Source: Verrucomicrobiota bacterium
GTDB lineage: Bacteria > Verrucomicrobiota > Verrucomicrobiia > Limisphaerales > UBA11358
Reading direction: 5' to 3'
Length of the DNA: 8,853 nt
Assembly: GCA_026225155.1 (NCBI GenBank)
Contig: JAMFSG010000089.1
Coordinates: 1 to 8,853 of the forward strand
Shown: in pieces, positions 1-6,904 of the stretch
Layout: every line of letters starts with the position of its first letter
Position numbering within the stretch: the first letter of the stretch is position 1
Made by a program: the position numbers and the translations under genes
The notes under the pieces: model-generated
The model's input: only the letters and a program-made list of their open reading frames with translations
Databases searched by the model: none
Told to the model about the DNA's origin: nothing

Positions 1-265
1 CGATGCGGTTGCCATAGCGCCCGATCAACGCGCCAAAATATGGAGGATTTTTCAGGTAGCCGGCAAAGTCATCGAATCCAAGCACGACGTCGGCAAATTT
101 CCCGTCGCGGTCCGGCGTTTTCAATGACGTGACAATGCCGCCGTAATTCGTGATGTGCGCTTCCATGCCGTGGCGGTTGCGGAGCGTGAAAATTTCAACG
201 TGCGTGCCGTCCGGCGTCTGACCAAAAACAGCACGGCTGATGGATGAATTATTGGTAGAGGACAT
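1..265 (-). CDS. galM: Aldose 1-epimerase (galactose mutarotase), N-terminal part, cut by window edge
   Basis: The enzyme interconverts the alpha and beta anomers of hexoses such as galactose and glucose in the cytoplasm, feeding sugar catabolism. Eighty-eight N-terminal residues are visible; the rest, including the catalytic His and Glu, lies beyond position 1. Family features seen on translation are the NYGGIV strand, the LKTPDRDGK turn, the VLGFDD segment and the FGALIGRYGNRI stretch, which carries the substrate-binding Arg and the Asn beside it. I chose the ATG at 263-265 because its N-terminus matches the usual length of the family (about 15 residues before the first beta strands). An in-frame ATG at 323-325 would add 20 residues with no family character. 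No Shine-Dalgarno sequence precedes either. The gene lies 181 bases downstream of an ROK regulator on the same strand, which suggests shared sugar control. Identification is firm; the start is less so. Confidence 0.93.
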   Translation of the reverse strand, partial: MSSTNNSSISRAVFGQTPDGTHVEIFTLRNRHGMEAHITNYGGIVTSLKTPDRDGKFADVVLGFDDFAGYLKNPPYFGALIGRYGNRI

Positions 266-446
266 AAGCGCGGAGCCTACAAAAACGTTGGCATCAAGTC
301 GAGACGATGGCGAATTTTCCGGCATGGAGGTTATGGAAAGTGATTTTTATTTTTTGACCGTAACAAGCACCACCCCGCATTTCCGCAGAACCGGGCTTCA
401 AGCGATCTGACGTTTATTTTCACAAAATGATTTTTTGATAAAAATT
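266..446. other. Intergenic gap between the ROK regulator and galM
   Basis: This 181-bp gap separates two minus-strand genes. The part next to the regulator stop (about 411-460) is very AT-rich. I found no convincing hairpin with a T-tract and no good -35/-10 pair reading toward galM, so read-through from the regulator and an unrecognised promoter are both possible. The alternative galM ATG at 323-325 lies in it. Confidence 0.5.
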
Positions 447-1622
447 TTAAAGTTTGTTTGCCGGCCATTCAGTTTCTGAAGCGATGAAGCGGTCAATGCC
501 GACCGCGACCAAGCCGGCACTGCGCCGGCGCGGGGCGCCGACGCATTCAACCTCGCCGAAGCGCGCCCACAATGCGCCGTTTTTAACCGCGTCAGAAAGA
601 TGTTTCAGAACGGCAGGCGCCAGTTCTGTCAACGTGCCGATGATGACCACGCGGCGCAAACCAAGAACATTCAACGCGCCCGCAATCACCACAGCCGCCG
701 CGTCCAGCGCGTGGGCGAGCCACGGTTCGACACCGTTTTCGGCGATGTGATTTACGAGGACCGGCCAATGGTTTTTCTTTTTTGGATGCGCGCTGGAAAA
801 ACTTTCCAGCAAGCCGCGCGTGGAAACGAGCGTTTCCACACAACCGGTCGCGCCGCAACCACATTTCCGGCGGTTACCCAGCACGGGCGTATGACCGAGT
901 TCGCCGCTGATCGGCAACGAACCCGCCAAAGGTTTGCCGCCAACAATCACTGCACCACCCACGCCATCGCTGAATTCCACGAGCAGAAAATCTTCATGTC
1001 CGGGATTGCTGGCGTGTTCGCCCAGCGCCAGCGCGCGTTCTTCCTGCACCAGCAAAACGGGCGCGTTCCAAATGCGCCGCACGATTGCCGCCAAGTCCAG
1101 ATTTTCGCTCCAATGGATATTGGGCGAAAATAAAAGGCGATTTGTCGTTTCATCCACGACGCCCGGCACGCTCAACAGCACGCATAAAAACTTCTTCGCC
1201 AGAAGTTTTTTTTTGGCGGCGCGCAGTTCATGCTCCCAGATTGCGGCCGGTTTTTTATTCACCGCCGGAATTTGAAATGAAATCTGCCGGACATTTTCAT
1301 CCGTCGCGCCCAGCGGCAATTCCACGAGTTGCGTTTCCCGGATGCCGAGCTGGATGCCGAGAAAACTGGCCTGCGAACGGTTCAACCGCAACTGGCGTCC
1401 GGGGCGGCCTAATTGCGCCAAGCCGCTTTCATTGACGGCGGTCAATTCAACTTCTTCCAGAATTTTTTCCGCGAGGAGTTCATCCACGATCTTTCCCGCC
1501 GTCGGCTGGCTCATACCCAGCGAACGCGCCAGCTCGGCGCGCGACGCCACGCCCGCTTTTTGAAGCTGGCGGATGAGGGCGCGCTTGTTCAGCAAGCCCA
1601 TGCGGGCGGGGTGTAAAATCAT
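447..1622 (-). CDS. ROK-family transcriptional regulator (NagC/Mlc/XylR type)
   Basis: A 391-residue cytoplasmic regulator, the usual length for ROK repressors. Residues about 11-60 form a winged helix-turn-helix (SRAELARSLGMSQPTAGKIV), followed by the wing-like LGRPGRQLRLN. The ROK sugar-kinase-like domain follows from about residue 85. The ROK zinc site is intact: H244 in ELGH, then C254, C256 and C261 in CGCGATGC. Kinase residues look lost: the usual DIGGT phosphate loop reads QLGIR near residue 92, and the ENDA-type segment with the catalytic Asp reads QEERA near 193. The protein is therefore probably a sugar-sensing regulator, not a sugar kinase. It lies just upstream of galM on the same strand, so control of a sugar operon including galM is likely, but its ligand cannot be read from the sequence. 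An alternative start at residue 8 (1599-1601) is equally plausible; neither start has a Shine-Dalgarno sequence. Confidence 0.92.
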   Translation of the reverse strand: MILHPARMGLLNKRALIRQLQKAGVASRAELARSLGMSQPTAGKIVDELLAEKILEEVELTAVNESGLAQLGRPGRQLRLNRSQASFLGIQLGIRETQLVELPLGATDENVRQISFQIPAVNKKPAAIWEHELRAAKKKLLAKKFLCVLLSVPGVVDETTNRLLFSPNIHWSENLDLAAIVRRIWNAPVLLVQEERALALGEHASNPGHEDFLLVEFSDGVGGAVIVGGKPLAGSLPISGELGHTPVLGNRRKCGCGATGCVETLVSTRGLLESFSSAHPKKKNHWPVLVNHIAENGVEPWLAHALDAAAVVIAGALNVLGLRRVVIIGTLTELAPAVLKHLSDAVKNGALWARFGEVECVGAPRRRSAGLVAVGIDRFIASETEWPANKL

Positions 1623-1628
1623 TAATTA

Positions 1629-1657
1629 ATAAAACTACGAAAGTATATGCCCGTCAA
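1629..1657 (-). promoter_or_regulatory. Candidate sigma-70 type promoter for the ROK regulator
   Basis: Reading the minus strand, TTGACG (1652-1657) is followed after exactly 17 bases by TTTTAT (1629-1634, four of six to consensus). Transcription would start at about 1621-1623, on or next to the first ATG of the regulator, giving a leaderless mRNA or a leader of about 20 bases to the second ATG. This is inference from motif match and spacing only. Confidence 0.4.
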
Positions 1658-1674
1658 ACCTTTTAAGCGCGAAC

Positions 1675-2001
1675 CGGGCGACGCGGTGCGGACCGTGCAA
1701 GGCGGAATTGCCGAACGTGATTGCGACTTACAAAAAGCATCACGCAGACGGTTTTGAAATCATCGGCGTCAGTTTGGATTCCGACCGGGAGGCGCTGGAT
1801 TCTTTTCTCAAAAAAACCGATGGCATGACATGGCAGCAATTCTTCGACGGCCAACGCTGGAACAACAAACTGGCGGTGAAATATGGCGTTGAAGGCATTC
1901 CTTTTGCCGTGCTGGTCGGCCCGGATGGAAAAATCATTGATAAAAACCTGCGCGGTGAAGATTTGGAAAATGCCGTGGCCAGCGCCTTGGCGAAGAAATA
2001 G
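1675..2001 (+). pseudogene. TlpA/thioredoxin-like redoxin, 5'-truncated remnant keeping CGPC
   Basis: The frame ending at the TAG at 1999-2001 is open back to a stop at 1630-1632. Translated from 1675 it reads RATRCGPCKAELPNVIA, then continues as a clear thioredoxin fold: FEIIGVSLDSD, an FDG loop, the cis-proline turn GVEGIP, and a final strand VLVGPDGKI. TlpA-like redoxins usually have WATWCGPC here. The Cys pair is present, but both Trp codons (TGG) read CGG (Arg). Nothing upstream resembles the missing strands or a signal peptide, and the ROK gene begins divergently at 1622. The only usable start is the TTG at 1708, which would exclude the CGPC. An ATG at 1647 is in another frame and stops after 36 codons. 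I read this as a remnant of a periplasmic or lipoprotein thiol-disulfide oxidoreductase. A functional short protein from the TTG is less likely, because the active site would be gone. Confidence 0.72.
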
Positions 2002-2124
2002 CAAATTCCATTAAGTGGCTGCGCGTGTCTAAAAACCGTCCAGACTTTCGATTGAATTAGCTGGAAGTTGCTTCAAACCCGTTTGAACGGGCATGGCACG
2101 TTTTTCGCTTAACGTGGCCATTGT
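2002..2124. other. Intergenic gap before the outer-membrane protein gene
   Basis: This 123-bp gap holds a small inverted repeat, CCCGT-TTGA-ACGGG (2078-2091), with a run of five T residues beginning ten bases further on. The stem is too short and too far from the T-run for a confident terminator. The promoter of the downstream gene should lie here, but I could not pick a good one. No Shine-Dalgarno sequence precedes the ATG at 2125. Confidence 0.4.
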
Positions 2125-3468
2125 ATGACACGACGTTTTACCGGCAGCCGGCCGAATCTGCGAAAATCCGTCTGGATTTTGCCGTTGTTATTCGTCATCC
2201 GCAGCGAAACCTCCGTTTCCGCCAGCGGCATTTACGGCAACGGCGTCGGCGCGGAGGCGATGTCCATGGGCGGCGCGGAAGTGGCGTGGGCGGCGGATCC
2301 GTTGAGCGCGATGACCGCAAATCCCGCCGGCCTGGGATTTCTCGAAAATCCGGAAGTTGATCTCGGCGGTGAAGGCGCGGTTTTGGAAGGCAATTTTAGC
2401 AAAGTGGGTTCCGGCGGCGCGTTGAACAGTTCGCCGCAGGCTTTGCCGGAAGGCGCGTTTGGTTATCCCCTGAAAAATTGGCCGGTGACTTTTGGCCTGT
2501 CTATTGCGCCCGAAGCAAGCCTGCTGGCCGACTGGCATTTTAATGATCCGCTTGGCGGATTAAACGGCACCACCAGTTACGGTTACCAGCAAAATAAGTC
2601 GGAAGTTTTACTGCTGCGCTCGGCGCTCGGCGTGGCCGTGCAGGTCAATTCCAAACTTTCCTTCGGCGTAAGCCTCGGCCTGCTTTACAACGACAACGAG
2701 CTTGTTGCGCCGTATGTTTTTCAGAACCTGCAACCGGCGACGGTGAACGGCGCGAAAACTTTGTTGAATTTGCATACGACCGGTTTTGGCGGCGACGCGA
2801 CGGTGGGAATGCTTTTTCGCGCGACGGACACTCTGCAGTTCGGACTTTTTTACCAGAGCGAATCCATAATCAATTCCAGCGGCGACGCCTCGGGCAATCC
2901 TTCGGCGCAATTGGGCGGTTCCTTTCCCTTTCATTATGACGCGGAGGTAAAAAATAAATTTCCCCAGAACGCCAGCTTAGGTGTTTCGTGGAAATTTCAT
3001 TCAAAGTGGCGCATGGCGGCGCAGTTGGACTGGGTGGATTGGGCGCATGCATTCGACACGCTGCACATCAGCATGAAAAACGGGAACAATGCCTTCCTCA
3101 ACAACAACGTGCTTGGCTCCAGTTTCCGGGACAATGTTCCGTTGAATTGGAGCAGCGAATTCGTTTATCGCCTCGGCCTGGAATATGATGTGACGGAAAA
3201 TATCGCCCTCCGCGTCGGTTACAGTTACGGCCAAAGTCCCGTGCCGGATTCCACGCTCACGCCGATGACCGCCGCGATCACGGAACACGTTTTCACCGCC
3301 GGCATCGGCTATCACTGGAGCCATTTCAAAATTGACCTCGCCTATCAATATTATATTCCCGCCACGCAAAACGTCGGCACCAGCGCGTTGCGTTCCGGCG
3401 AATTTGCCAACAGCTCCACCACCGTTTCCGCGCATGTGCTGGCCATCTCCACCGGCATCACTTTTTGA
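2125..3468 (+). CDS. FadL/OmpP1-family outer-membrane transport protein
   Basis: A 447-residue protein of typical FadL-family length. It begins with basic residues and a hydrophobic stretch (about 16-26), which I read as a Sec signal peptide ending near the SVSASG at 30-35. After it comes the family hallmark of the N-terminal hatch: GAEAMSMGGAEVAWAADPLSAM leading into NPAGL (66-70). The remainder alternates polar and aromatic residues as expected of beta strands, and the chain ends in Phe, the usual outer-membrane barrel C-terminus. Known members form a 14-stranded barrel that takes up hydrophobic molecules such as long-chain fatty acids or aromatic hydrocarbons; the substrate here is unknown. 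A sensor kinase gene starts 3 bases after its stop, implying co-transcription. The family is clear; a role in uptake is inferred from the family. Confidence 0.88.
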   Translation: MTRRFTGSRPNLRKSVWILPLLFVIRSETSVSASGIYGNGVGAEAMSMGGAEVAWAADPLSAMTANPAGLGFLENPEVDLGGEGAVLEGNFSKVGSGGALNSSPQALPEGAFGYPLKNWPVTFGLSIAPEASLLADWHFNDPLGGLNGTTSYGYQQNKSEVLLLRSALGVAVQVNSKLSFGVSLGLLYNDNELVAPYVFQNLQPATVNGAKTLLNLHTTGFGGDATVGMLFRATDTLQFGLFYQSESIINSSGDASGNPSAQLGGSFPFHYDAEVKNKFPQNASLGVSWKFHSKWRMAAQLDWVDWAHAFDTLHISMKNGNNAFLNNNVLGSSFRDNVPLNWSSEFVYRLGLEYDVTENIALRVGYSYGQSPVPDSTLTPMTAAITEHVFTAGIGYHWSHFKIDLAYQYYIPATQNVGTSALRSGEFANSSTTVSAHVLAISTGITF

Positions 3469-3471
3469 AAA

Positions 3472-4941
3472 ATGGAAATGCCGCCGCCAGCCGGCTTGAA
3501 ACCGGACGAACCGCTTTTGTCCGGCGGCGCGCCTAAAATTTTCGAGTCGTTCGTCCGGTTCATGGACCGGCAGATTCCGGCGGAACTTTTGAACACGCCG
3601 GAAAACCAGCGCCGCGCCAAGCTCATCACGCGCTTCGGCATCCTCGGTTCCCTGTTCGGCGTAAGTTATGCCTCGTTTTATTTTTTCATCGGCCACCTTT
3701 GGGGCGCGCTGATTATTTTATTATGCAGCTCCGGCGTCATCGTCACGCCGCTGATCTTGCGCTGGAAAAAATCCATCGAGTTCGCGGGCAATTTTTTTTC
3801 CTTGACGCTCACGCTGGGATTTTTTGCGCTCTGCTGCGTCGAGGGCGGCGTGCGCGGACACGCGATCGCGTGGCTGGTCAGCGTGCCGCTTTGCTCGCTG
3901 TTGATCATGGGCCGGAAACCGTCGCTGTGGTGGTCGTTGATCTCGTTTTGCGCCGCCAGCGTGATCGTCGGTTTTGATCTGGCGGGAAAACAATTGCCGG
4001 TCACTTATGCGCCCAAATGGAATTCCATCATTTCCGCCGCCGGTTACTTGGGCTTGATTTTATTTTTGTTCATCCTCGGCCTGATTTTCGAGTTCGGTCG
4101 CGCCCACGCCTCGGCCAAAATGGAAGAAGCGCTGGCCGACCTCGCGGCGTCCAATGAACGCCTTATCCATGTGAACGATGAAAAAAATGAATTTCTCGCC
4201 ATCGCCGCGCACGATCTTAAAAACCCGCTGACCGCGATTCTGGGCAACGCGGAATTGATGCAGATGACGGACAATCCGCAGATGGCGGCGCGCTGCAACG
4301 ACACGATCATTCTCGCCGCCACGCGGATGCGCGACCTCATCCGCACGTTGCTGGATGCGAACGCGATCGAACAGGGAAAATTCATCTCCAACATCGAGCG
4401 TTGCGATCTCAACGAAATTGTCACGCAATGTATCGAAAGCAACCGCGCGAGCGCCGACCGCAAAAACATCATATTGCGCGTCGGCATTTCCGACACGCTC
4501 TGGGCCAAAGCCGACCGCGCCGCCACGATGCAAATATTCGATAATCTGATTTCCAATGCGCTGAAATTTTCGCCGCCGCAGACGACGGTTTATGTCCACA
4601 CGTTGCCGGAAAAAAATTTCGTCCTCGTGAATGTGCGCGACGAAGGTCCGGGCATCAGTGCGGAAGACCAGAAAAGTTTGTTCAAGAAATTTTCCCGGCT
4701 GACCGCCCGGCCGACCGGCGGCGAATCTTCCAACGGCCTCGGCCTCGCGATCGTCAAGAAACTTGTGGACGGAATGCACGGAACCATCCATTGCCAGAGC
4801 ACCGTCGGCCTCGGCACCACTTTCATGGTTCGCCTGCCGTCATGTCCGCAGGAAATTTCACCGGCGGACGCCGCGCCAACAATTCAAACCGGCAGACGAA
4901 AAACCGTTCCGGAAACGAATAATCTCCGCATCCGCACCTGA
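3472..4941 (+). CDS. Membrane-bound sensor histidine kinase
   Basis: A 489-residue kinase with about six predicted membrane segments (roughly residues 55-73, 77-97, 104-122, 129-147, 151-170, 186-208) and almost no periplasmic domain. It therefore probably senses within the membrane or through short loops. A short helical linker (about 211-240) leads to the HisKA domain with the H box FLAIAAHDLKNPL, phospho-acceptor H247. The HATPase_c domain follows: N box DNLISNALKFSP (N358, N362), G1 box DEGPGI (390-395), F box around FKKF (404-407) and G2 box GLGLAIV. All catalytic boxes are intact, so it should be an active autokinase. The last 30 or so residues are a polar tail. No receiver domain or response regulator gene is in the window. 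Its ATG lies 3 bases after the stop of the FadL-like gene, so the two are probably translated as a unit. A second in-frame ATG at 3478 is possible. Confidence 0.95.
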   Translation: MEMPPPAGLKPDEPLLSGGAPKIFESFVRFMDRQIPAELLNTPENQRRAKLITRFGILGSLFGVSYASFYFFIGHLWGALIILLCSSGVIVTPLILRWKKSIEFAGNFFSLTLTLGFFALCCVEGGVRGHAIAWLVSVPLCSLLIMGRKPSLWWSLISFCAASVIVGFDLAGKQLPVTYAPKWNSIISAAGYLGLILFLFILGLIFEFGRAHASAKMEEALADLAASNERLIHVNDEKNEFLAIAAHDLKNPLTAILGNAELMQMTDNPQMAARCNDTIILAATRMRDLIRTLLDANAIEQGKFISNIERCDLNEIVTQCIESNRASADRKNIILRVGISDTLWAKADRAATMQIFDNLISNALKFSPPQTTVYVHTLPEKNFVLVNVRDEGPGISAEDQKSLFKKFSRLTARPTGGESSNGLGLAIVKKLVDGMHGTIHCQSTVGLGTTFMVRLPSCPQEISPADAAPTIQTGRRKTVPETNNLRIRT

Positions 4942-4958
4942 CCGAAATTCACAACCAT

Positions 4959-5756
4959 CTACGAACTCGCGCTCGTGTAACGGCGGATGGACAACCGCCA
5001 GAACCATTCGGAGATCACCGCCCAAACCACGCCCAGCCCGATCAGCGCGAGCCACAACTTGGAAGAACCCAGCGTATCTGCCAGCACGCGCGTCGGCACA
5101 TTTGAGACGAGCAACACCGGCAACGCGAAGGTAAAAAACGCCTTGAATGCGCCCTTGAACGCTTCGTCCGGCATCCGCGCGATATTGAACAGATTGAAAT
5201 ATCCGTAAACAATCCCCTGCGCGCGCACCGTCCAAAAACTGATCGCCGCCAGCATGAACATCAACGAATAATGGATAAAAATTCCCACCACGCACAGCGC
5301 CGCGAAACCGAACAGTTGTCCGACCGTCGGCGTCAGCGCCAGTTTGTGCGCGGCGAACAACATCACGCAGATGGCAAACACCGCATTGACGAATGCGCCC
5401 AGATCCACCTGCCGCGTCGAGACGATGAAACGCGTGTTGACCGGCAGCGCCAGCAGGAAATCCATCTTGCCCGTCCGCACCAATTCCGAAAGCCCGATGC
5501 AGTTCGTCAGGAAAAACGCCTGGTAGATCTGCTGGATGAAATTGCTCGCACCGACCAGCAATACCATCTGCCATTTCGTCCATGAGCCGACCGAGTTGGT
5601 CTGCGAATAGATCACTGTCACGAGGCTTAACTGCAATCCGAACCACAGTAGCTCGACGAAAATCCATAGAATGAAGTTACCTTTGAACGACATTTCGCGC
5701 GCCACGGAGTTCTTCCACAGCGCCGCGTAGATGGTGAGATAGCGTTTCAGATTCAT
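4959..5756 (-). CDS. ABC-2 type permease subunit (COG3694-like)
   Basis: A 265-residue integral membrane protein with about six hydrophobic segments (near 27-50, 63-83, 120-137, 148-175, 205-220 and 236-255). The cytoplasmic motif LVRTGKMDFLLALPVN (residues 92-107) is the family signature loop of this uncharacterised exporter group (DUF990/ABC2_membrane_6-like). I chose the ATG at 5754-5756. The reading frame is open for 23 further residues, but these overlap the upstream gene and lack family character. Only 7 bases separate this start from the stop of the companion permease, so the two are co-translated and presumably form a heterodimeric membrane domain. The substrate is unknown. Such pairs normally work with a dedicated ATPase, which is not encoded here. 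The gene ends 17 bases from the convergent histidine kinase gene with no visible terminator between. Confidence 0.84.
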   Translation of the reverse strand: MNLKRYLTIYAALWKNSVAREMSFKGNFILWIFVELLWFGLQLSLVTVIYSQTNSVGSWTKWQMVLLVGASNFIQQIYQAFFLTNCIGLSELVRTGKMDFLLALPVNTRFIVSTRQVDLGAFVNAVFAICVMLFAAHKLALTPTVGQLFGFAALCVVGIFIHYSLMFMLAAISFWTVRAQGIVYGYFNLFNIARMPDEAFKGAFKAFFTFALPVLLVSNVPTRVLADTLGSSKLWLALIGLGVVWAVISEWFWRLSIRRYTSASS

Positions 5757-5763
5757 AAGTTGC

Positions 5764-6567
5764 TCACCCGCCGAACGCCGAATATTTCTTGATCCCGCGG
5801 CTCCACATGAAACGCGCCAGCCCATACATCAGCGCCACCCAGGCGGCTTGGATCGCCAGACCGCTCCACAGCTCCGCGCCCGCGATCTTGCCCATATAAA
5901 CGCCGATGGGAAAATACAACAGATACGGAAACGGCGTGAACAGCAGCGTGTGGAACAACGGCGCGGGCAGCAATGCCAGCGGGAACAGATGACCGCTCGC
6001 CAGATATTCGATCGCGAACAGGATGAAAATGAACGTCGAGATTTCCAGTAGCCAGAACGCCAGCATTGCCATCGCGTAAGACATGAAGAACTGCAGCAAC
6101 GCCGTCAGCAACAACGAGACTGGGAAAACCACGAGCGCCGCGCCGCTCACGGGGGCGACAAAATAAGTGCGGAAGCAAAAGATGAAGATCGCCAATGGCA
6201 CGATTGCCATCATGATGAACGCGATGCGGCCGGAAAAGAACAGGCAGAGCCGATACCACAGATAATCCACCGGCTTGAGCAAGAACTGGCTGATGTTGCC
6301 TTCGCGGATGTCCGCCGCGATCTGCCAATCATCTTCGTTCACCGCCGTGAACACATCCACCACCGCCACGAGCATGTAATAAAAAATCATTTGCGCCTGC
6401 GTGAAGCCATTGTTCTCTGTTCCACCGTTGCTTGCGTAGATCGTGCGCCAGAGCGAAAGCATGGCGAAGAGCGGGATGAAGCTGAACAACGTGCGCGTCA
6501 AATAATTGAAGCGGTAAGTCAGATTGCTCTGCAGGCCGATGCCGATGACATGCCAGTATTTTTTCAT
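5764..6567 (-). CDS. ABC-2 type permease subunit (COG4587-like)
   Basis: A 267-residue membrane protein with about six hydrophobic segments, an N-terminal basic MKKYW start and a first membrane helix near 26-45. The motif IREGNISQFLLKPVDY (88-103) is the equivalent of the signature loop in the downstream permease, and SGHLFPLALLP (191-201) is typical of this half of the pair. I chose the ATG at 6565-6567. The reading frame continues upstream for 27 residues, but that extension would run across the likely promoter and has no family character. The permease pair is expected to export or import an unknown substrate together with an ABC ATPase that is usually encoded immediately upstream. Here the upstream side is an intergenic region followed by foreign-looking DNA, so the ATPase is either elsewhere or was displaced. 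Confidence 0.85.
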   Translation of the reverse strand: MKKYWHVIGIGLQSNLTYRFNYLTRTLFSFIPLFAMLSLWRTIYASNGGTENNGFTQAQMIFYYMLVAVVDVFTAVNEDDWQIAADIREGNISQFLLKPVDYLWYRLCLFFSGRIAFIMMAIVPLAIFIFCFRTYFVAPVSGAALVVFPVSLLLTALLQFFMSYAMAMLAFWLLEISTFIFILFAIEYLASGHLFPLALLPAPLFHTLLFTPFPYLLYFPIGVYMGKIAGAELWSGLAIQAAWVALMYGLARFMWSRGIKKYSAFGG

Positions 6568-6577
6568 CCGGGCGAAA

Positions 6578-6606
6578 ATTTTAACCGCGAACGCTCGGAA
6601 GGCGAA
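6578..6606 (-). promoter_or_regulatory. Candidate promoter for the ABC permease pair
   Basis: On the minus strand, TTCGCC (6601-6606) and TAAAAT (6578-6583, five of six to consensus) are 17 bases apart. The predicted transcription start is only a few bases before the ATG at 6567, so the message would be nearly leaderless. Motif and spacing evidence only. Confidence 0.38.
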
Positions 6607-6655
6607 GGGAATTTTCGGCGCGTTTTCAAAATAAGGCTTGCCCCGCAAGCCCCTT

Positions 6656-6686
6656 GGCCGGGACGGAAAAATCCCGGTCTTTTTTT
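6656..6686 (+). terminator. Intrinsic terminator-like hairpin with T-tract
   Basis: Left arm GGCCGGGA (6656-6663) pairs with TCCCGGTC (6672-6679), eight pairs including one G-T, around an 8-base loop, and is followed by a T-run to 6686. It reads in the plus direction, yet no plus-strand gene ends here. It could insulate the downstream cassettes from upstream transcription, or be left from a lost gene. Confidence 0.55.
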
Positions 6687-6819
6687 ATGCCCGTGCGGTA
6701 TTTGCCGATTTCAAATCAATCAAAAGCTGTCGCTTGAAATACTCTAGACAAAGGAGAAAGTGAGAAATAGAGTCGCTTTCATGAAAAGAGATGGGTCGCA
6801 AAATTGCAACCTATTCACC

Positions 6820-6831
6820 GGTTAGGTGTCA
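6820..6831 (+). repeat. Left integron core site, arm of a 12-bp inverted repeat
   Basis: GGTTAGGTGTCA is the exact reverse complement of 7276-7287. It contains GTTAGGT (6821-6827), which fits the integron simple-site core GTTRRRY, with the expected crossover between G6821 and T6822. This is what the 5' end of an inserted cassette should show: the bases after the G come from the cassette and complement the start of its own attC. Confidence 0.68.
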
Positions 6832-6904
6832 TTGGCCATACCACCATCGGAACGACAAAAAGCACGACAAAAATCAAACCGAAGCATTCGTCAAATATAC
6901 ATCT

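Larger units (their letters stand above)
6568..6819. other. Intergenic region left of the integron-like cassette
   Basis: About 250 bases without a convincing gene. From left to right it holds the candidate permease promoter, a 7-bp hairpin GGCTTGC-CCC-GCAAGCC (6635-6651), a plus-strand terminator-like hairpin (6656-6686), a 7-bp inverted repeat ATTTCAA/TTGAAAT (6708-6714 and 6734-6740), and AAGGAG (6751-6756). Three bases after AAGGAG, a GTG at 6760 opens a 21-codon frame that stops inside the cassette core. No integrase gene and no attC-like arms are visible here, so if the cassette sits next to an attI-type site, I cannot recognise it. Confidence 0.45.

Noticed and set aside
1647..1757. 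ATG at 1647 as the true start of the redoxin with a frameshift
   Set aside because: The peptide from 1647 has no redoxin or signal-peptide character and stops after 36 codons; a single frameshift would still leave the N-terminal strands missing.
2078..2105. Terminator after the redoxin remnant (CCCGT/ACGGG hairpin and a T-run)
   Set aside because: The stem is only 5 bp and the T-run begins 10 bases after it, so it does not meet the usual form of an intrinsic terminator.
4858..5667. A 269-residue frame antisense to or overlapping the kinase and permease genes
   Set aside because: It is a shadow frame of high-GC coding sequence: Arg/Gly/Ala-rich, no recognisable domain, overlapping two well-supported genes.
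6760..6825. A 21-codon GTG ORF after AAGGAG, ending in the TAG of the cassette core
   Set aside because: The Shine-Dalgarno spacing of 3 bases is too short, the peptide has no recognisable character, and the stop is supplied by the core sequence, which commonly creates stops by chance.
6791..6904. Upstream extension of the cassette ORF to the ATG at 6791
   Set aside because: It would read through the GTTAGGT core and so join non-cassette sequence to the gene; the added stretch is His/Lys-rich with no recognisable feature.
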